From Pseudomonas sp. MMS21 TM103 (GTDB lineage: Bacteria > Pseudomonadota > Gammaproteobacteria > Pseudomonadales > Pseudomonadaceae), in contig NZ_JAJISP010000007.1 of assembly GCF_022132145.1 (NCBI RefSeq), positions 186,001-250,000 on the forward strand: DNA of 64,000 bases, given 5' to 3'. Positions 19,945 through 27,179 of this stretch are shown one piece after another. The first letter of the stretch is position 1; each line of letters starts with the position of its first letter. Position numbers and translations under genes: made by a program. The notes beneath the pieces are model-generated. The model had not been told where the DNA came from. It saw nothing but the letters and a program-made list of their open reading frames with translations, and ran no database searches.

Positions 19945-20078
19945 GCTGGAATTCCTTGTTGTTGTTTTTGTCTGGGCTGCCGGTCGGGCAGCGACCCAGG
20001 CGAAGCGGGGCGGATCGCGCCCCGTCAGCTGCAGCGGTCGACGCCGCAAGGGCGCCGGCAATTAGCCTGTGGGGCTAA

Positions 20079-20092
20079 GCAGATTCTGTGCC
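20079..20092 (-). promoter_or_regulatory. Sigma54 (-24/-12) promoter of dctPQM
   Basis: On the minus strand the sequence AGGCACAGAATCTGCTT has GG at 20092-20091 and GC at 20080-20079, separated by exactly 10 bases. It agrees with the RpoN consensus in the GGCAC and TGC parts. The predicted start is near 20067, leaving a leader of about 120 bases before dctP. Confidence 0.7.
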
Positions 20093-20157
20093 TCATTGAA
20101 TAAGTCCTTTTAAATCAGATCATTAGATGGTTTCAGGGCGGCCGGGTGGAACATCCA

Positions 20158-20235
20158 GTCCGGAAATCTGGACAGTGTCCGCAATGACCCGGTCAGGCTG
20201 TCCAGAAATTCAGACAGCTGTCCGAAAATCCAGAC
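20158..20235. promoter_or_regulatory. Three tandem 16-bp enhancer palindromes upstream of dctP
   Basis: The sites are GTCCGGAAATCTGGAC (20158-20173), GTCCAGAAATTCAGAC (20200-20215) and GTCCGAAAATCCAGAC (20220-20235). Centres are 42 and 20 bp apart, close to whole helical turns, and lie about 100-160 bp upstream of the predicted start. This is the expected arrangement for an enhancer-binding protein, and the motif matches the sites before the CoA-transferase. Confidence 0.7.
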
Positions 20236-20426
20236 CTCGCTCCCCTGGGCCGCGCGCTGGTGGGGGCGCACAGCCAGCGCCGCCCTCTAGACTAGTCGCT
20301 GTCGCCGCAGCCGTGGCTCATGCGAAGGGCCAATGGCGCCCTTGCGGCGCATCTGCGATAGTCGATCGGCTAAGCCGCGGGGCGCCAAGCCGCCAGTGGT
20401 CTGGGTTCTGGACAGGCGGAAACGAG

Positions 20427-20500
20427 AAAGCCGCGCAGTGCGCGGCTTTAAAGTTGGTCGGCCCACCCGGACTCGAAGCGTGGACCAGGGGATTATGCGT
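20427..20500 (-). repeat. Decayed copy of the tRNA-Ile 3' end and its terminator (island left boundary)
   Basis: These 74 bases match 27060-27133, the 3' part of tRNA-Ile(CAU) plus the following terminator hairpin, at 67 of 74 positions in the same orientation. Mismatches hit the acceptor stem and T-arm, so this copy cannot form a tRNA. It may be the distal attachment site of an element inserted at the tRNA, or the stump of a duplicated tRNA gene. The following 20501-20717 shows no gene. Confidence 0.75.
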
Positions 20501-20717
20501 TGCCTGGGAATGCTGGAAGCCCAGTGAAATGGTGCGTAGCTAAGCGCAGGTACAGTGAGCTGAAAGTATCGTCTTTACTGGTGTTGAGCGTAGTTCGACG
20601 TAATGGGTAGAAGCTGGGCGCTGTACCGTCAGCGTACTGTGTTTTTACTGCCAAACGGCTCAGCCTTGGGATCGTCTGAAAGGCCCCTTTCCCCCAAAAA
20701 AAACTCAAGTGAGGTTA

Positions 20718-21902
20718 TCAATGTTCCCACACGTCAGCGGTTCCTGCGCGGATCGCTGCCACAACAAATTTTGCAGATAGCAGGCAGCCAATTCGATGGA
20801 ACGAGTCACCTTTATTCTTACCACCATCGTCAACAACCGCTTTCGCGGCAAAAACCGCGGTACGGCTACGAGCGTGCCTTGCAGCCTCGTAGACGGAGTA
20901 GACCTCCATGTCAAAGCCGGTCAGTTTTCGCTGTCCAACCGCCAGTGTCGAGGTTTTGCCTCCCTCCGCAATGACCGCGCTTCCGCTGCTAGTGATCGCA
21001 TCAGATATGATCTTGCAACTGACCCGTTCCCTGCCACTCGGCACTTCCGACGTGCCGGGATCTAGACCAGCCTGAAGGTTCGTCATCGCTTTTCCCGAGG
21101 CGACCTCTACTAACTTGTTGTGCACATTAACGTCCAATTGCACATCGTAGTGTTCAGACTTGAAGCCCGTCGTGCTCCACTTCCCCGCGTCGTGCTGATG
21201 GCAAGTCTGGGTCACTAACAAATCGTATATTTCGGACTCTCCCGCGACTCCGCCGCAGATGCCACTCATGCAAATCAGGCGCGGCTCGAACCGGTCTAAC
21301 GCGAACGCAGCAGAAACTGCTGCAGCAACGAGGCCCATGCGACTTGCTCGAACGATTACCGTCTTGTATTCCCCTATCCGGACTTCTCGGCAGATCAAGC
21401 CTGAGATGGTCGTCACTGGTCCCCAAGTATCCGTAAGGCCTTCGAATGCGTCGGCCTCCTTTTCTAATGCACACACAATAACCACATCAAATTTTTTCGC
21501 AGGCTGAGCCGCCAGCAGTTTGATCTTCAGCGCCTCTCGCCACTTGCCGTGATCGTTGAAGGGGATCACGTTGATGTCGACCAAGTTTAGGTCGTGCACG
21601 AAATCCCCTTCGTTGAGGCTGTGCCGGGTCAAGACAATAGCGGGTGTGCTGAAGGACTTGCTGTGATAGTCCCGCGTAGTCTCGACTAGTGATGCATGGT
21701 GGTCTTCCAAAGCACTGTCCCTGGCCGAGCGGGGTACTATGAGATCAAGAAGAATCAAATCGAACTTGGCATTGGCAACGGCGCGCGAATAGTCCAGCCA
21801 ATTCTTTTCTCGCTGGATTATAGCCTCAGGCATGATTTCGACGACGTGCGCACGGACCTGTTCAAACTTCTCGTCTTCGTCTTCCAGTACCAATATTTTC
21901 AT
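20718..21902 (-). CDS. dtcC: DtcC: receiver domain fused to nucleoside-phosphorylase-type ATP nucleosidase (Detocs effector)
   Basis: A 394-residue two-domain protein. Residues 1-130 form a response-regulator receiver with an acidic pocket (EDED at 7-10) and phospho-acceptor Asp53 in LILLDLIVP. From about residue 137 a PNP/MTAN-type domain follows: VVIVCALEKEADAF, CMSGICGGVAGES (purine-pocket glycines) and FDMEVYSVYEAA, whose Met-Glu pair contacts the ribose in MTA/SAH nucleosidase. In the described Detocs system this effector, once phosphorylated, cleaves ATP to adenine and ribose triphosphate and stops phage growth. The start follows GGAGCAGCT and overlaps dtcB by 4 bp. The usual receiver lysine (K-P) is replaced by VIPFND. 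Confidence 0.85.
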   Translation of the reverse strand: MKILVLEDEDEKFEQVRAHVVEIMPEAIIQREKNWLDYSRAVANAKFDLILLDLIVPRSARDSALEDHHASLVETTRDYHSKSFSTPAIVLTRHSLNEGDFVHDLNLVDINVIPFNDHGKWREALKIKLLAAQPAKKFDVVIVCALEKEADAFEGLTDTWGPVTTISGLICREVRIGEYKTVIVRASRMGLVAAAVSAAFALDRFEPRLICMSGICGGVAGESEIYDLLVTQTCHQHDAGKWSTTGFKSEHYDVQLDVNVHNKLVEVASGKAMTNLQAGLDPGTSEVPSGRERVSCKIISDAITSSGSAVIAEGGKTSTLAVGQRKLTGFDMEVYSVYEAARHARSRTAVFAAKAVVDDGGKNKGDSFHRIGCLLSAKFVVAAIRAGTADVWEH

Positions 21903-22369
21903 AGCTGCTCCAAGATCGAAATGATGTCCGCCTTCCATTGGTTGTCGTTCTCTAGGTATCTAACGCAACCAGCCACCTCTATACCGAATTTCTCGAATAT
22001 TTCCTTTTTAGCCAAGTCCACAGGAATTGGAAGGCTATCCATGTCGATATCTGGATACTGAGTCAGAATAATGCAGTGTGTATTGTTTCCTGTGTAGGCG
22101 ATCTCAAACAACACATCGAGCCCGCCCGACGACAGTGGGAAGGGAGAGCCTGCGCCCGCTTGCGGCTCATGGCTGTGGATCGACATGTCAATGATTGCCA
22201 ATTCGAACACCTGCGATGCCAGCAACGCGGTCGCGGACGCTAGGGCTTGACATCCGACCATTTCAATCCTGTCCTTAAAGATTTCGCTCAAATGCGAACG
22301 AATACCTTCCATTTTGAATTGATCGTCTTCGACGATCAGACATTTGAACTTCTCAGTGTTCAAGAACAT
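21899..22369 (-). CDS. dtcB: DtcB: stand-alone receiver protein of Detocs
   Basis: A 156-residue single receiver domain with acidic pocket VEDD (13-16) and phospho-acceptor Asp61 in LAIIDMSIHSH. It has no output domain. An insertion of about 15 residues follows the phospho-site, and IILTQYP is the switch Thr region. In described Detocs systems the single-domain receiver acts as a phosphate sink that prevents accidental activation of the effector. It overlaps dtcA by 17 bp and dtcC by 4 bp (ATGA), so the three proteins are translationally coupled. Base composition is visibly less GC-rich than the flanking core genes, with frequent A/T-ending codons. Confidence 0.82.
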   Translation of the reverse strand: MFLNTEKFKCLIVEDDQFKMEGIRSHLSEIFKDRIEMVGCQALASATALLASQVFELAIIDMSIHSHEPQAGAGSPFPLSSGGLDVLFEIAYTGNNTHCIILTQYPDIDMDSLPIPVDLAKKEIFEKFGIEVAGCVRYLENDNQWKADIISILEQL

Positions 22370-25211
22370 AAATAAGCCTTACTTGTACTTCGTTGTCCAC
22401 TACCGCGTACTGGTCTAGCGCAAAATCTTGCCGATTGCTCGCCAAAAGTAGCAGCTTCGGTATTCCGCTCTTCTTGTCATATAAGTTCGCATCTTGGAAG
22501 CCTACCTTCTTGCGCATTTCAATAAGATCTGAAACCTCAGCTGGGTCATCTGTTGGTTTGATCGAAGAGCATATCTCAATGACCAAGAGTTTTTCCTTGC
22601 CTGGCACGATTTCAAACTTGCGCTTTAGCGGGCGGCTGCGATCTGCGTATTTAGCCGCATTGCCAACCACGATTGCGAGAGAGTCGTAGATCAGATGGTA
22701 GAAACTGCCGACAAGCTCGATCTCTTCCTTACTGTGGTCGACATTTTGGGGATCGAAATCGGGGATTGTGTCCTTCACTTCGGCAACTGTCGCAGCAAAG
22801 AGCAATGAAACCGACGCTTTAGGCGCCACGATCGATGGGCGCTTGAACCATCCGAACATGGTTGAGAGCTTCCGGTCGATAGATAGTTCTAATTCCCGCC
22901 GAAAGCTATCTGCGAGCCTCGCGTTGACCGCTGTCGCTGCCGGCACTAACTCTTCAACGAGGAACTTTTCATTTTTCAAGGGCGTCTGCTGCGCTTTCAG
23001 GTACCGAGTGACCGCAATTAAGTCCAATTCCGCGAGTCGCCAGCAGTAGTCGATGATCGTTGGACAGATATCAGCGGTCGATGTTGTCTCAGCATAGCTG
23101 TTGCTGATGTTCGTCACAGCCGCCGCCAACACCTCCTGTTTGCTCGGGCAATATACTTCCGGAGTCAAAAGACCTAGCGGTTTCGATTTCGAATAAACAT
23201 GTAAGCGCTCCGCAATGATTTTCTCAACTGCATCGTTGTAAACGTCCTTCCACGAATTCCATTTCGCTACAAAATGAGGCATGTTAAACAGCGGTTTGAA
23301 TCTATCTGACTTTTCCATCGAGTTGATAACACTCGAATACACATGCCCGTGAAAGGTGCCGTGACGGATCCGTCGGCCGATATATGACGCAATACCAAAA
23401 ACTGCATTTGAGCAGAATGCGTTATAGCTTTGAGCCATGACCATCGAAATTATTGTCTCATCGCAGGTGACGGATACTCCTTTCTTTCCTGATCCTGTTG
23501 AAGTCAGTGCGCTACTCAGCTCAATCATCATCTCGTCTTCAATCCACGACGAGAAGCGCGAGGGATCCACGTAGATCCTGTGGTCATCAATCTCGTTTCG
23601 AACTCTGTTGATTTTGTGATCGATCCGCACAGCGCGAGCGCGCTGAAGAAAGTGTTCGTCGTCAGTAAATCTAGCCATCCATTCATGCAGTGATGCGCGA
23701 ATCTCGGGGATGTCGGCACGATGTGGCGCGAGTTTGGTTAGCTTGGCCAAGAAGTCTTCAGTTGCAATGTCATATATGTACTCCGCCACATAGGGATGAG
23801 AAATCTCATAGGCTTTTACAAGCTTGACCAGCGAGCCATCGTGATACTTGAAAGCGATATCCTCTAGAAGTTTTCTCAAAATAAAGCTATCAAGTTCATT
23901 TTTACTGCGTTTGGCGAGCAGTAAGAAAAGGATCAGCTTTACCAGTTCGTCCCTAGCAAGCTTTGCTGCCGTACGAACCGAATTGATGGGAACCGTACGT
24001 GCCAAGTCGCGCGTCAGGCCCATAAGGGTGAGCAGGTCCTCCTTTTCGAAACCGATCTGCCCCTCTGACTCAGTCAGCCAGTAGTTAAATAGTGCTGACC
24101 TCGTGACTGTACCCGATATCTCCAGCTTGGCTAACGCAGGATATTTGTGCTTGGTGAACTGTGAGCTTCCCACGAGATCATGTAGTGTAGTATTTCCCAC
24201 CCAGTCTCGCAGTGTTTGGTCAAGCTCGGCAGGCAACACATCCACTTGTTCGCGTGATACGTCGTAATAGCTATCGATCAGTACTCGATATTGCCGAATC
24301 GGTTCATATTCTAACCACGCGCTAGATTGTTTGAAAAAAGCGTACTCGCCTTCGCTGGCCGTGGCATCGTAGGTCGCCACGAGAGATTCGAAGAGCTCAG
24401 GCCGGCCGATATCGTTGGCAATCTCCGCGATTGCGGGAAAGTCGCTCATCTGAAAAAGGTGGCAATTGAATTTCGCTAAAATGATGGCGTCGATCAGCGA
24501 GCACTTCACTACTTCCCTAAGGAAACTCTCTAAATCCTGGATTGAGTCTGCAAACGGTTGAACGGTCAGTTTGGATAGCGTGCGGGTATAGCGGTTGATG
24601 GCACCTCGGTCAGAGATATTTAGAATGGACCTCTTGCTCATCAGAATGCTTTGATCCCGCGCATATGTGTGGATCAATGATGAGACCACCCCGCCTTTAA
24701 TGCCGGCCTGAAGCACCAGTTTCTCAATACGGTCGTCAACACAGCCTTGTCCGAGGTTTTCACGGATAAGAATGATGCGCCGCAAGAGCGCGTGGCTCCA
24801 GCCATCTGTTTTCAAAGTATCGACGATGAAATCTAGACAAGCAGTGAAGTCCCTAGCAGCATACAGCGTGTCAATTTTTTGTAGGGAATTGGCGAGCTGT
24901 TTGAGTCGTGCCTTGTACGTGCGGGCGCTGGCTTCTACGACGTTCAGTAGTTCGTGTAAATCTGTCTCACGATGCTCTTGAAGGGTATCGAAAAACGGCG
25001 GCTTTTTCGGGAAAGGAGTTGGTTTTCTTACCGCCTTTGTTAAGGCCGAACTATTCAAAATCGCCTCTAGGGCTTCCACTTGAGCCTTTCCAAGCTTGCT
25101 GCTCAATTGCGTCAAGCGACTGATCGTATTTCCGTCTCTATCGCTGAGTATGGCTCGGAGCTTGTTTCTCGTTTTTAAGTCGAGTCGCTTGAACTCTTCA
25201 TCCCTGCGCAT
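22353..25211 (-). CDS. dtcA: DtcA: large sensor with degenerate histidine-kinase-type ATPase (Detocs sensor)
   Basis: A 952-residue protein. Most of it (about 1-800) is a long helical region without a recognised domain or membrane segment, so a cytoplasmic sensor is likely. The C-terminal part reads SFYHLIYDSLAIVVGNAAKYAD, an N-box-like segment of HATPase domains, followed by LVIEICSS and SGIPKLLLLAS, a degenerate lid/G-box. A canonical phospho-histidine box is not obvious. Gene order A-B-C with receivers and a PNP effector downstream supports the Detocs sensor assignment more than the sequence alone. The ATG at 25211 has GGAG 8 bp upstream; a GTG at 25277 is possible but lacks a site. Confidence 0.75.
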   Translation of the reverse strand: MRRDEEFKRLDLKTRNKLRAILSDRDGNTISRLTQLSSKLGKAQVEALEAILNSSALTKAVRKPTPFPKKPPFFDTLQEHRETDLHELLNVVEASARTYKARLKQLANSLQKIDTLYAARDFTACLDFIVDTLKTDGWSHALLRRIILIRENLGQGCVDDRIEKLVLQAGIKGGVVSSLIHTYARDQSILMSKRSILNISDRGAINRYTRTLSKLTVQPFADSIQDLESFLREVVKCSLIDAIILAKFNCHLFQMSDFPAIAEIANDIGRPELFESLVATYDATASEGEYAFFKQSSAWLEYEPIRQYRVLIDSYYDVSREQVDVLPAELDQTLRDWVGNTTLHDLVGSSQFTKHKYPALAKLEISGTVTRSALFNYWLTESEGQIGFEKEDLLTLMGLTRDLARTVPINSVRTAAKLARDELVKLILFLLLAKRSKNELDSFILRKLLEDIAFKYHDGSLVKLVKAYEISHPYVAEYIYDIATEDFLAKLTKLAPHRADIPEIRASLHEWMARFTDDEHFLQRARAVRIDHKINRVRNEIDDHRIYVDPSRFSSWIEDEMMIELSSALTSTGSGKKGVSVTCDETIISMVMAQSYNAFCSNAVFGIASYIGRRIRHGTFHGHVYSSVINSMEKSDRFKPLFNMPHFVAKWNSWKDVYNDAVEKIIAERLHVYSKSKPLGLLTPEVYCPSKQEVLAAAVTNISNSYAETTSTADICPTIIDYCWRLAELDLIAVTRYLKAQQTPLKNEKFLVEELVPAATAVNARLADSFRRELELSIDRKLSTMFGWFKRPSIVAPKASVSLLFAATVAEVKDTIPDFDPQNVDHSKEEIELVGSFYHLIYDSLAIVVGNAAKYADRSRPLKRKFEIVPGKEKLLVIEICSSIKPTDDPAEVSDLIEMRKKVGFQDANLYDKKSGIPKLLLLASNRQDFALDQYAVVDNEVQVRLIYVLEH

Positions 25212-25304
25212 TATTAACTCCGAGTAGGCATAACTTTGTCTGTAAACAGGGAAGCGATTTATTCTCCGCACGGGCACTTGTTGTTCTTCTCACTGTTCTG
25301 CCTC

Positions 25305-26075
25305 TCAAAGACTCTGCATGGTTCGGCACTTTGGAAACTCCGAGCAGCCCCAGAATTGCTGTCCCGCTTTCGCGCCTGATTTCACGGTGCGGATCAGCAA
25401 TGCACTGCCGCACTTAGGGCATTGCCGCTCAGCTGTCGGGTCACTTCGGCGCTTGAGGTTTTGTACATGCTCGCTGTGGGTGGCGAGGGTCGGGGCGCGA
25501 CGGCTGGTTTGCAGAGCCTGCAGCATGGCGTCCACTTCAGCCTTGCTGAAGACCGACTGCTGGAATGACTGGATATAGCGAATAAAGCCAACGCCCTGGG
25601 TCACGTTGGCCGGCACTTCGGTTTTGAAGGTGCTGCCGCCGACAAAGGTGATGACCGAGTGCAGGTGCTCGGGGTTAACGCCAAGGGTGGCTTCCAGGGC
25701 CTTGAGGTGCTTGTAGTTCTGCCGCAGCGGGTTCTGGAATTTGAAGGTGCGCTTGTAGAGCTTCTGCGTCCACTGCGCCTGCTTCTCGCTGCCGAAGATC
25801 CAGCCGCTCATGTTCTTGGTTTCCAGCACGAAGATGCCGAAGGGCGAGAGGAAAACGTGGTCGATCTGCGTGGTGCCGTCCGGGGTGGTCAGCGTGACGT
25901 TGTGTAGGCGGCGGTAGGTCTGCTTGTCCAGCTGCCAATGGGCGAACAGCCGTACCAGGAGTTCGCCAATATGGCCCTTGGCCCAGGGCGACTTGAGCAA
26001 GCCGATCAGCAGCATCAGCGGAATAAACCAGCCCAGCGTGCCCCAGACCTGCGCGATGACGGGGGTGAAGTCCAT
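25305..26075 (-). CDS. NERD-domain nuclease-like protein with C4 zinc finger
   Basis: A 256-residue protein. A hydrophobic N-terminal helix (about residues 10-28) suggests membrane anchoring. A NERD domain follows, with GHIGELLVRLF and the endonuclease-fold core IDHVFLSPFGIFVLETKN (Asp and ExK positions intact). The C-terminus has a topoisomerase-type zinc ribbon, CPKCGSALL...FWGCSEFPKC. NERD proteins are predicted DNA- or RNA-processing nucleases; several occur in defence loci. It is 93 bp upstream of dtcA on the same strand, inside the island, so it could be co-transcribed with Detocs. Its base composition looks more like the host than the Detocs core, so it may instead be an older neighbour. 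Confidence 0.85.
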   Translation of the reverse strand: MDFTPVIAQVWGTLGWFIPLMLLIGLLKSPWAKGHIGELLVRLFAHWQLDKQTYRRLHNVTLTTPDGTTQIDHVFLSPFGIFVLETKNMSGWIFGSEKQAQWTQKLYKRTFKFQNPLRQNYKHLKALEATLGVNPEHLHSVITFVGGSTFKTEVPANVTQGVGFIRYIQSFQQSVFSKAEVDAMLQALQTSRRAPTLATHSEHVQNLKRRSDPTAERQCPKCGSALLIRTVKSGAKAGQQFWGCSEFPKCRTMQSL

Positions 26076-26261
26076 TTCTCAACCTTCGGAAATCCTGAGT
26101 TACCCGGATAGTACCGAATGTAAGGGTAAAAGAACGAAAGTATTCAATGGCGCGTCTAGCTCGGGCCTTTGCTGCTGATTGTTGGCAAGAGCGCGGGCCG
26201 CTATATGTGTGGCTATACACCTGGCTGGGCTCGTCGCCCGGCCCGGCATAACCATTGAGAA

Positions 26262-27005
26262 ATGATGATGCGTATTCACTTGCTGTCTGATCTGCACAAT
26301 GAGTTCGGGCCGTTTACGCCAGAGCCGCTGGACTGCGATGTGGTCATTCTGGCGGGCGATATTGATGTCAGGGCGCGTGCTGTTGAGTGGGCCAGGCAGT
26401 CCTTTGCCGGTCCGGTGCTGTACGTCCCGGGCAACCACGAGTTTTACGGTGGCCACCTGACTCACACCCTGCAGGAGCTGCGGGCGGCGCAGGATGATCG
26501 CGTCCGGCTGTTGGAGCGCGACGAAGTCATCCTCGGCGGCGTACGCTTTCTGGGGGCGACCATGTGGACGGATTTCGCCGCTACCGGTAACCCGCCGATG
26601 GCCTGCCTGAGTGCGCAGAACGCGATGAACGACTTCCGGCAGATCCGCACTGGAGGTTACAGGCGCATCCGCCCAGCCGATCTGATCGCCCAGTCGGTGC
26701 AGACGAAAGACTGGCTGCGCGTGAAGCTGTCGGAAGCATTTGCCGGCCCAACGGTGGTGATCACCCACCACGCGCCAACGCTGCGCTCCCTCCAGGGCGG
26801 CCCGCTCGCGGGCACTCACCTGGCTGCCGCATACGCCAATCACTGGGAAGACCTCATGGGTGGCGAGCGCATGGCGCTGTGGGTGCACGGCCATTCGCAC
26901 AGGGCTGTCGACTATGACCTGGCGGGCACGCGGGTGGTGTGCAATCCCCGGGGGTATCCGGGGGAGGAGACAGGCTTTCGCTCGAATCTGCTCATTGAGT
27001 TCTAG
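26262..27005 (+). CDS. Calcineurin-like metallophosphoesterase
   Basis: A 247-residue cytoplasmic phosphoesterase with all five metal-site motifs: SDLHNE (about 9-14), GDID (about 32), GNHE (about 56), THHAP (about 169) and HGHSH (about 208). The substrate could be a nucleotide, a cyclic nucleotide or a phosphoprotein; it is not predictable here. Three consecutive ATG codons (26262, 26265, 26268) make the exact start ambiguous. It lies inside the tRNA-flanked island and is transcribed towards the tRNA, opposite to the NERD/Detocs genes. The 186-bp gap from the NERD gene should hold both promoters. Confidence 0.88.
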   Translation: MMMRIHLLSDLHNEFGPFTPEPLDCDVVILAGDIDVRARAVEWARQSFAGPVLYVPGNHEFYGGHLTHTLQELRAAQDDRVRLLERDEVILGGVRFLGATMWTDFAATGNPPMACLSAQNAMNDFRQIRTGGYRRIRPADLIAQSVQTKDWLRVKLSEAFAGPTVVITHHAPTLRSLQGGPLAGTHLAAAYANHWEDLMGGERMALWVHGHSHRAVDYDLAGTRVVCNPRGYPGEETGFRSNLLIEF

Positions 27006-27057
27006 CCACCCGGCTAAAGCCCGAGGGCCGGTCTGGCGGTTTTTTGCTGCAGACATG

Positions 27058-27083
27058 AAAAAGCCGCGCAGTGCGCGGCTTTG
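27058..27083 (-). terminator. Terminator after tRNA-Ile
   Basis: On the minus strand the hairpin AAAGCCGCGC/GCGCGGCTTT ends in a short T-run, directly after the tRNA 3' end. The same hairpin is present in the decayed copy at 20427-20449. Confidence 0.75.
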
Positions 27084-27087
27084 GAGT

Positions 27088-27164
<77 letters not shown>

Positions 27165-27179
27165 TCAGAAGCCGGCGGA

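Noticed and set aside
20427..20500. Functional second tRNA-Ile gene
   Set aside because: Only the 3' part is present and changes break the acceptor stem and T-arm.
20493..20708. Small minus-strand frame downstream of dtcC
   Set aside because: No ribosome site, biased composition, and it overlaps the decayed tRNA segment.
20718..21902. PNP-domain protein as an ordinary MTA/SAH nucleosidase
   Set aside because: It is fused to a receiver and encoded in an operon with a second receiver and a sensor, unlike the metabolic enzyme.
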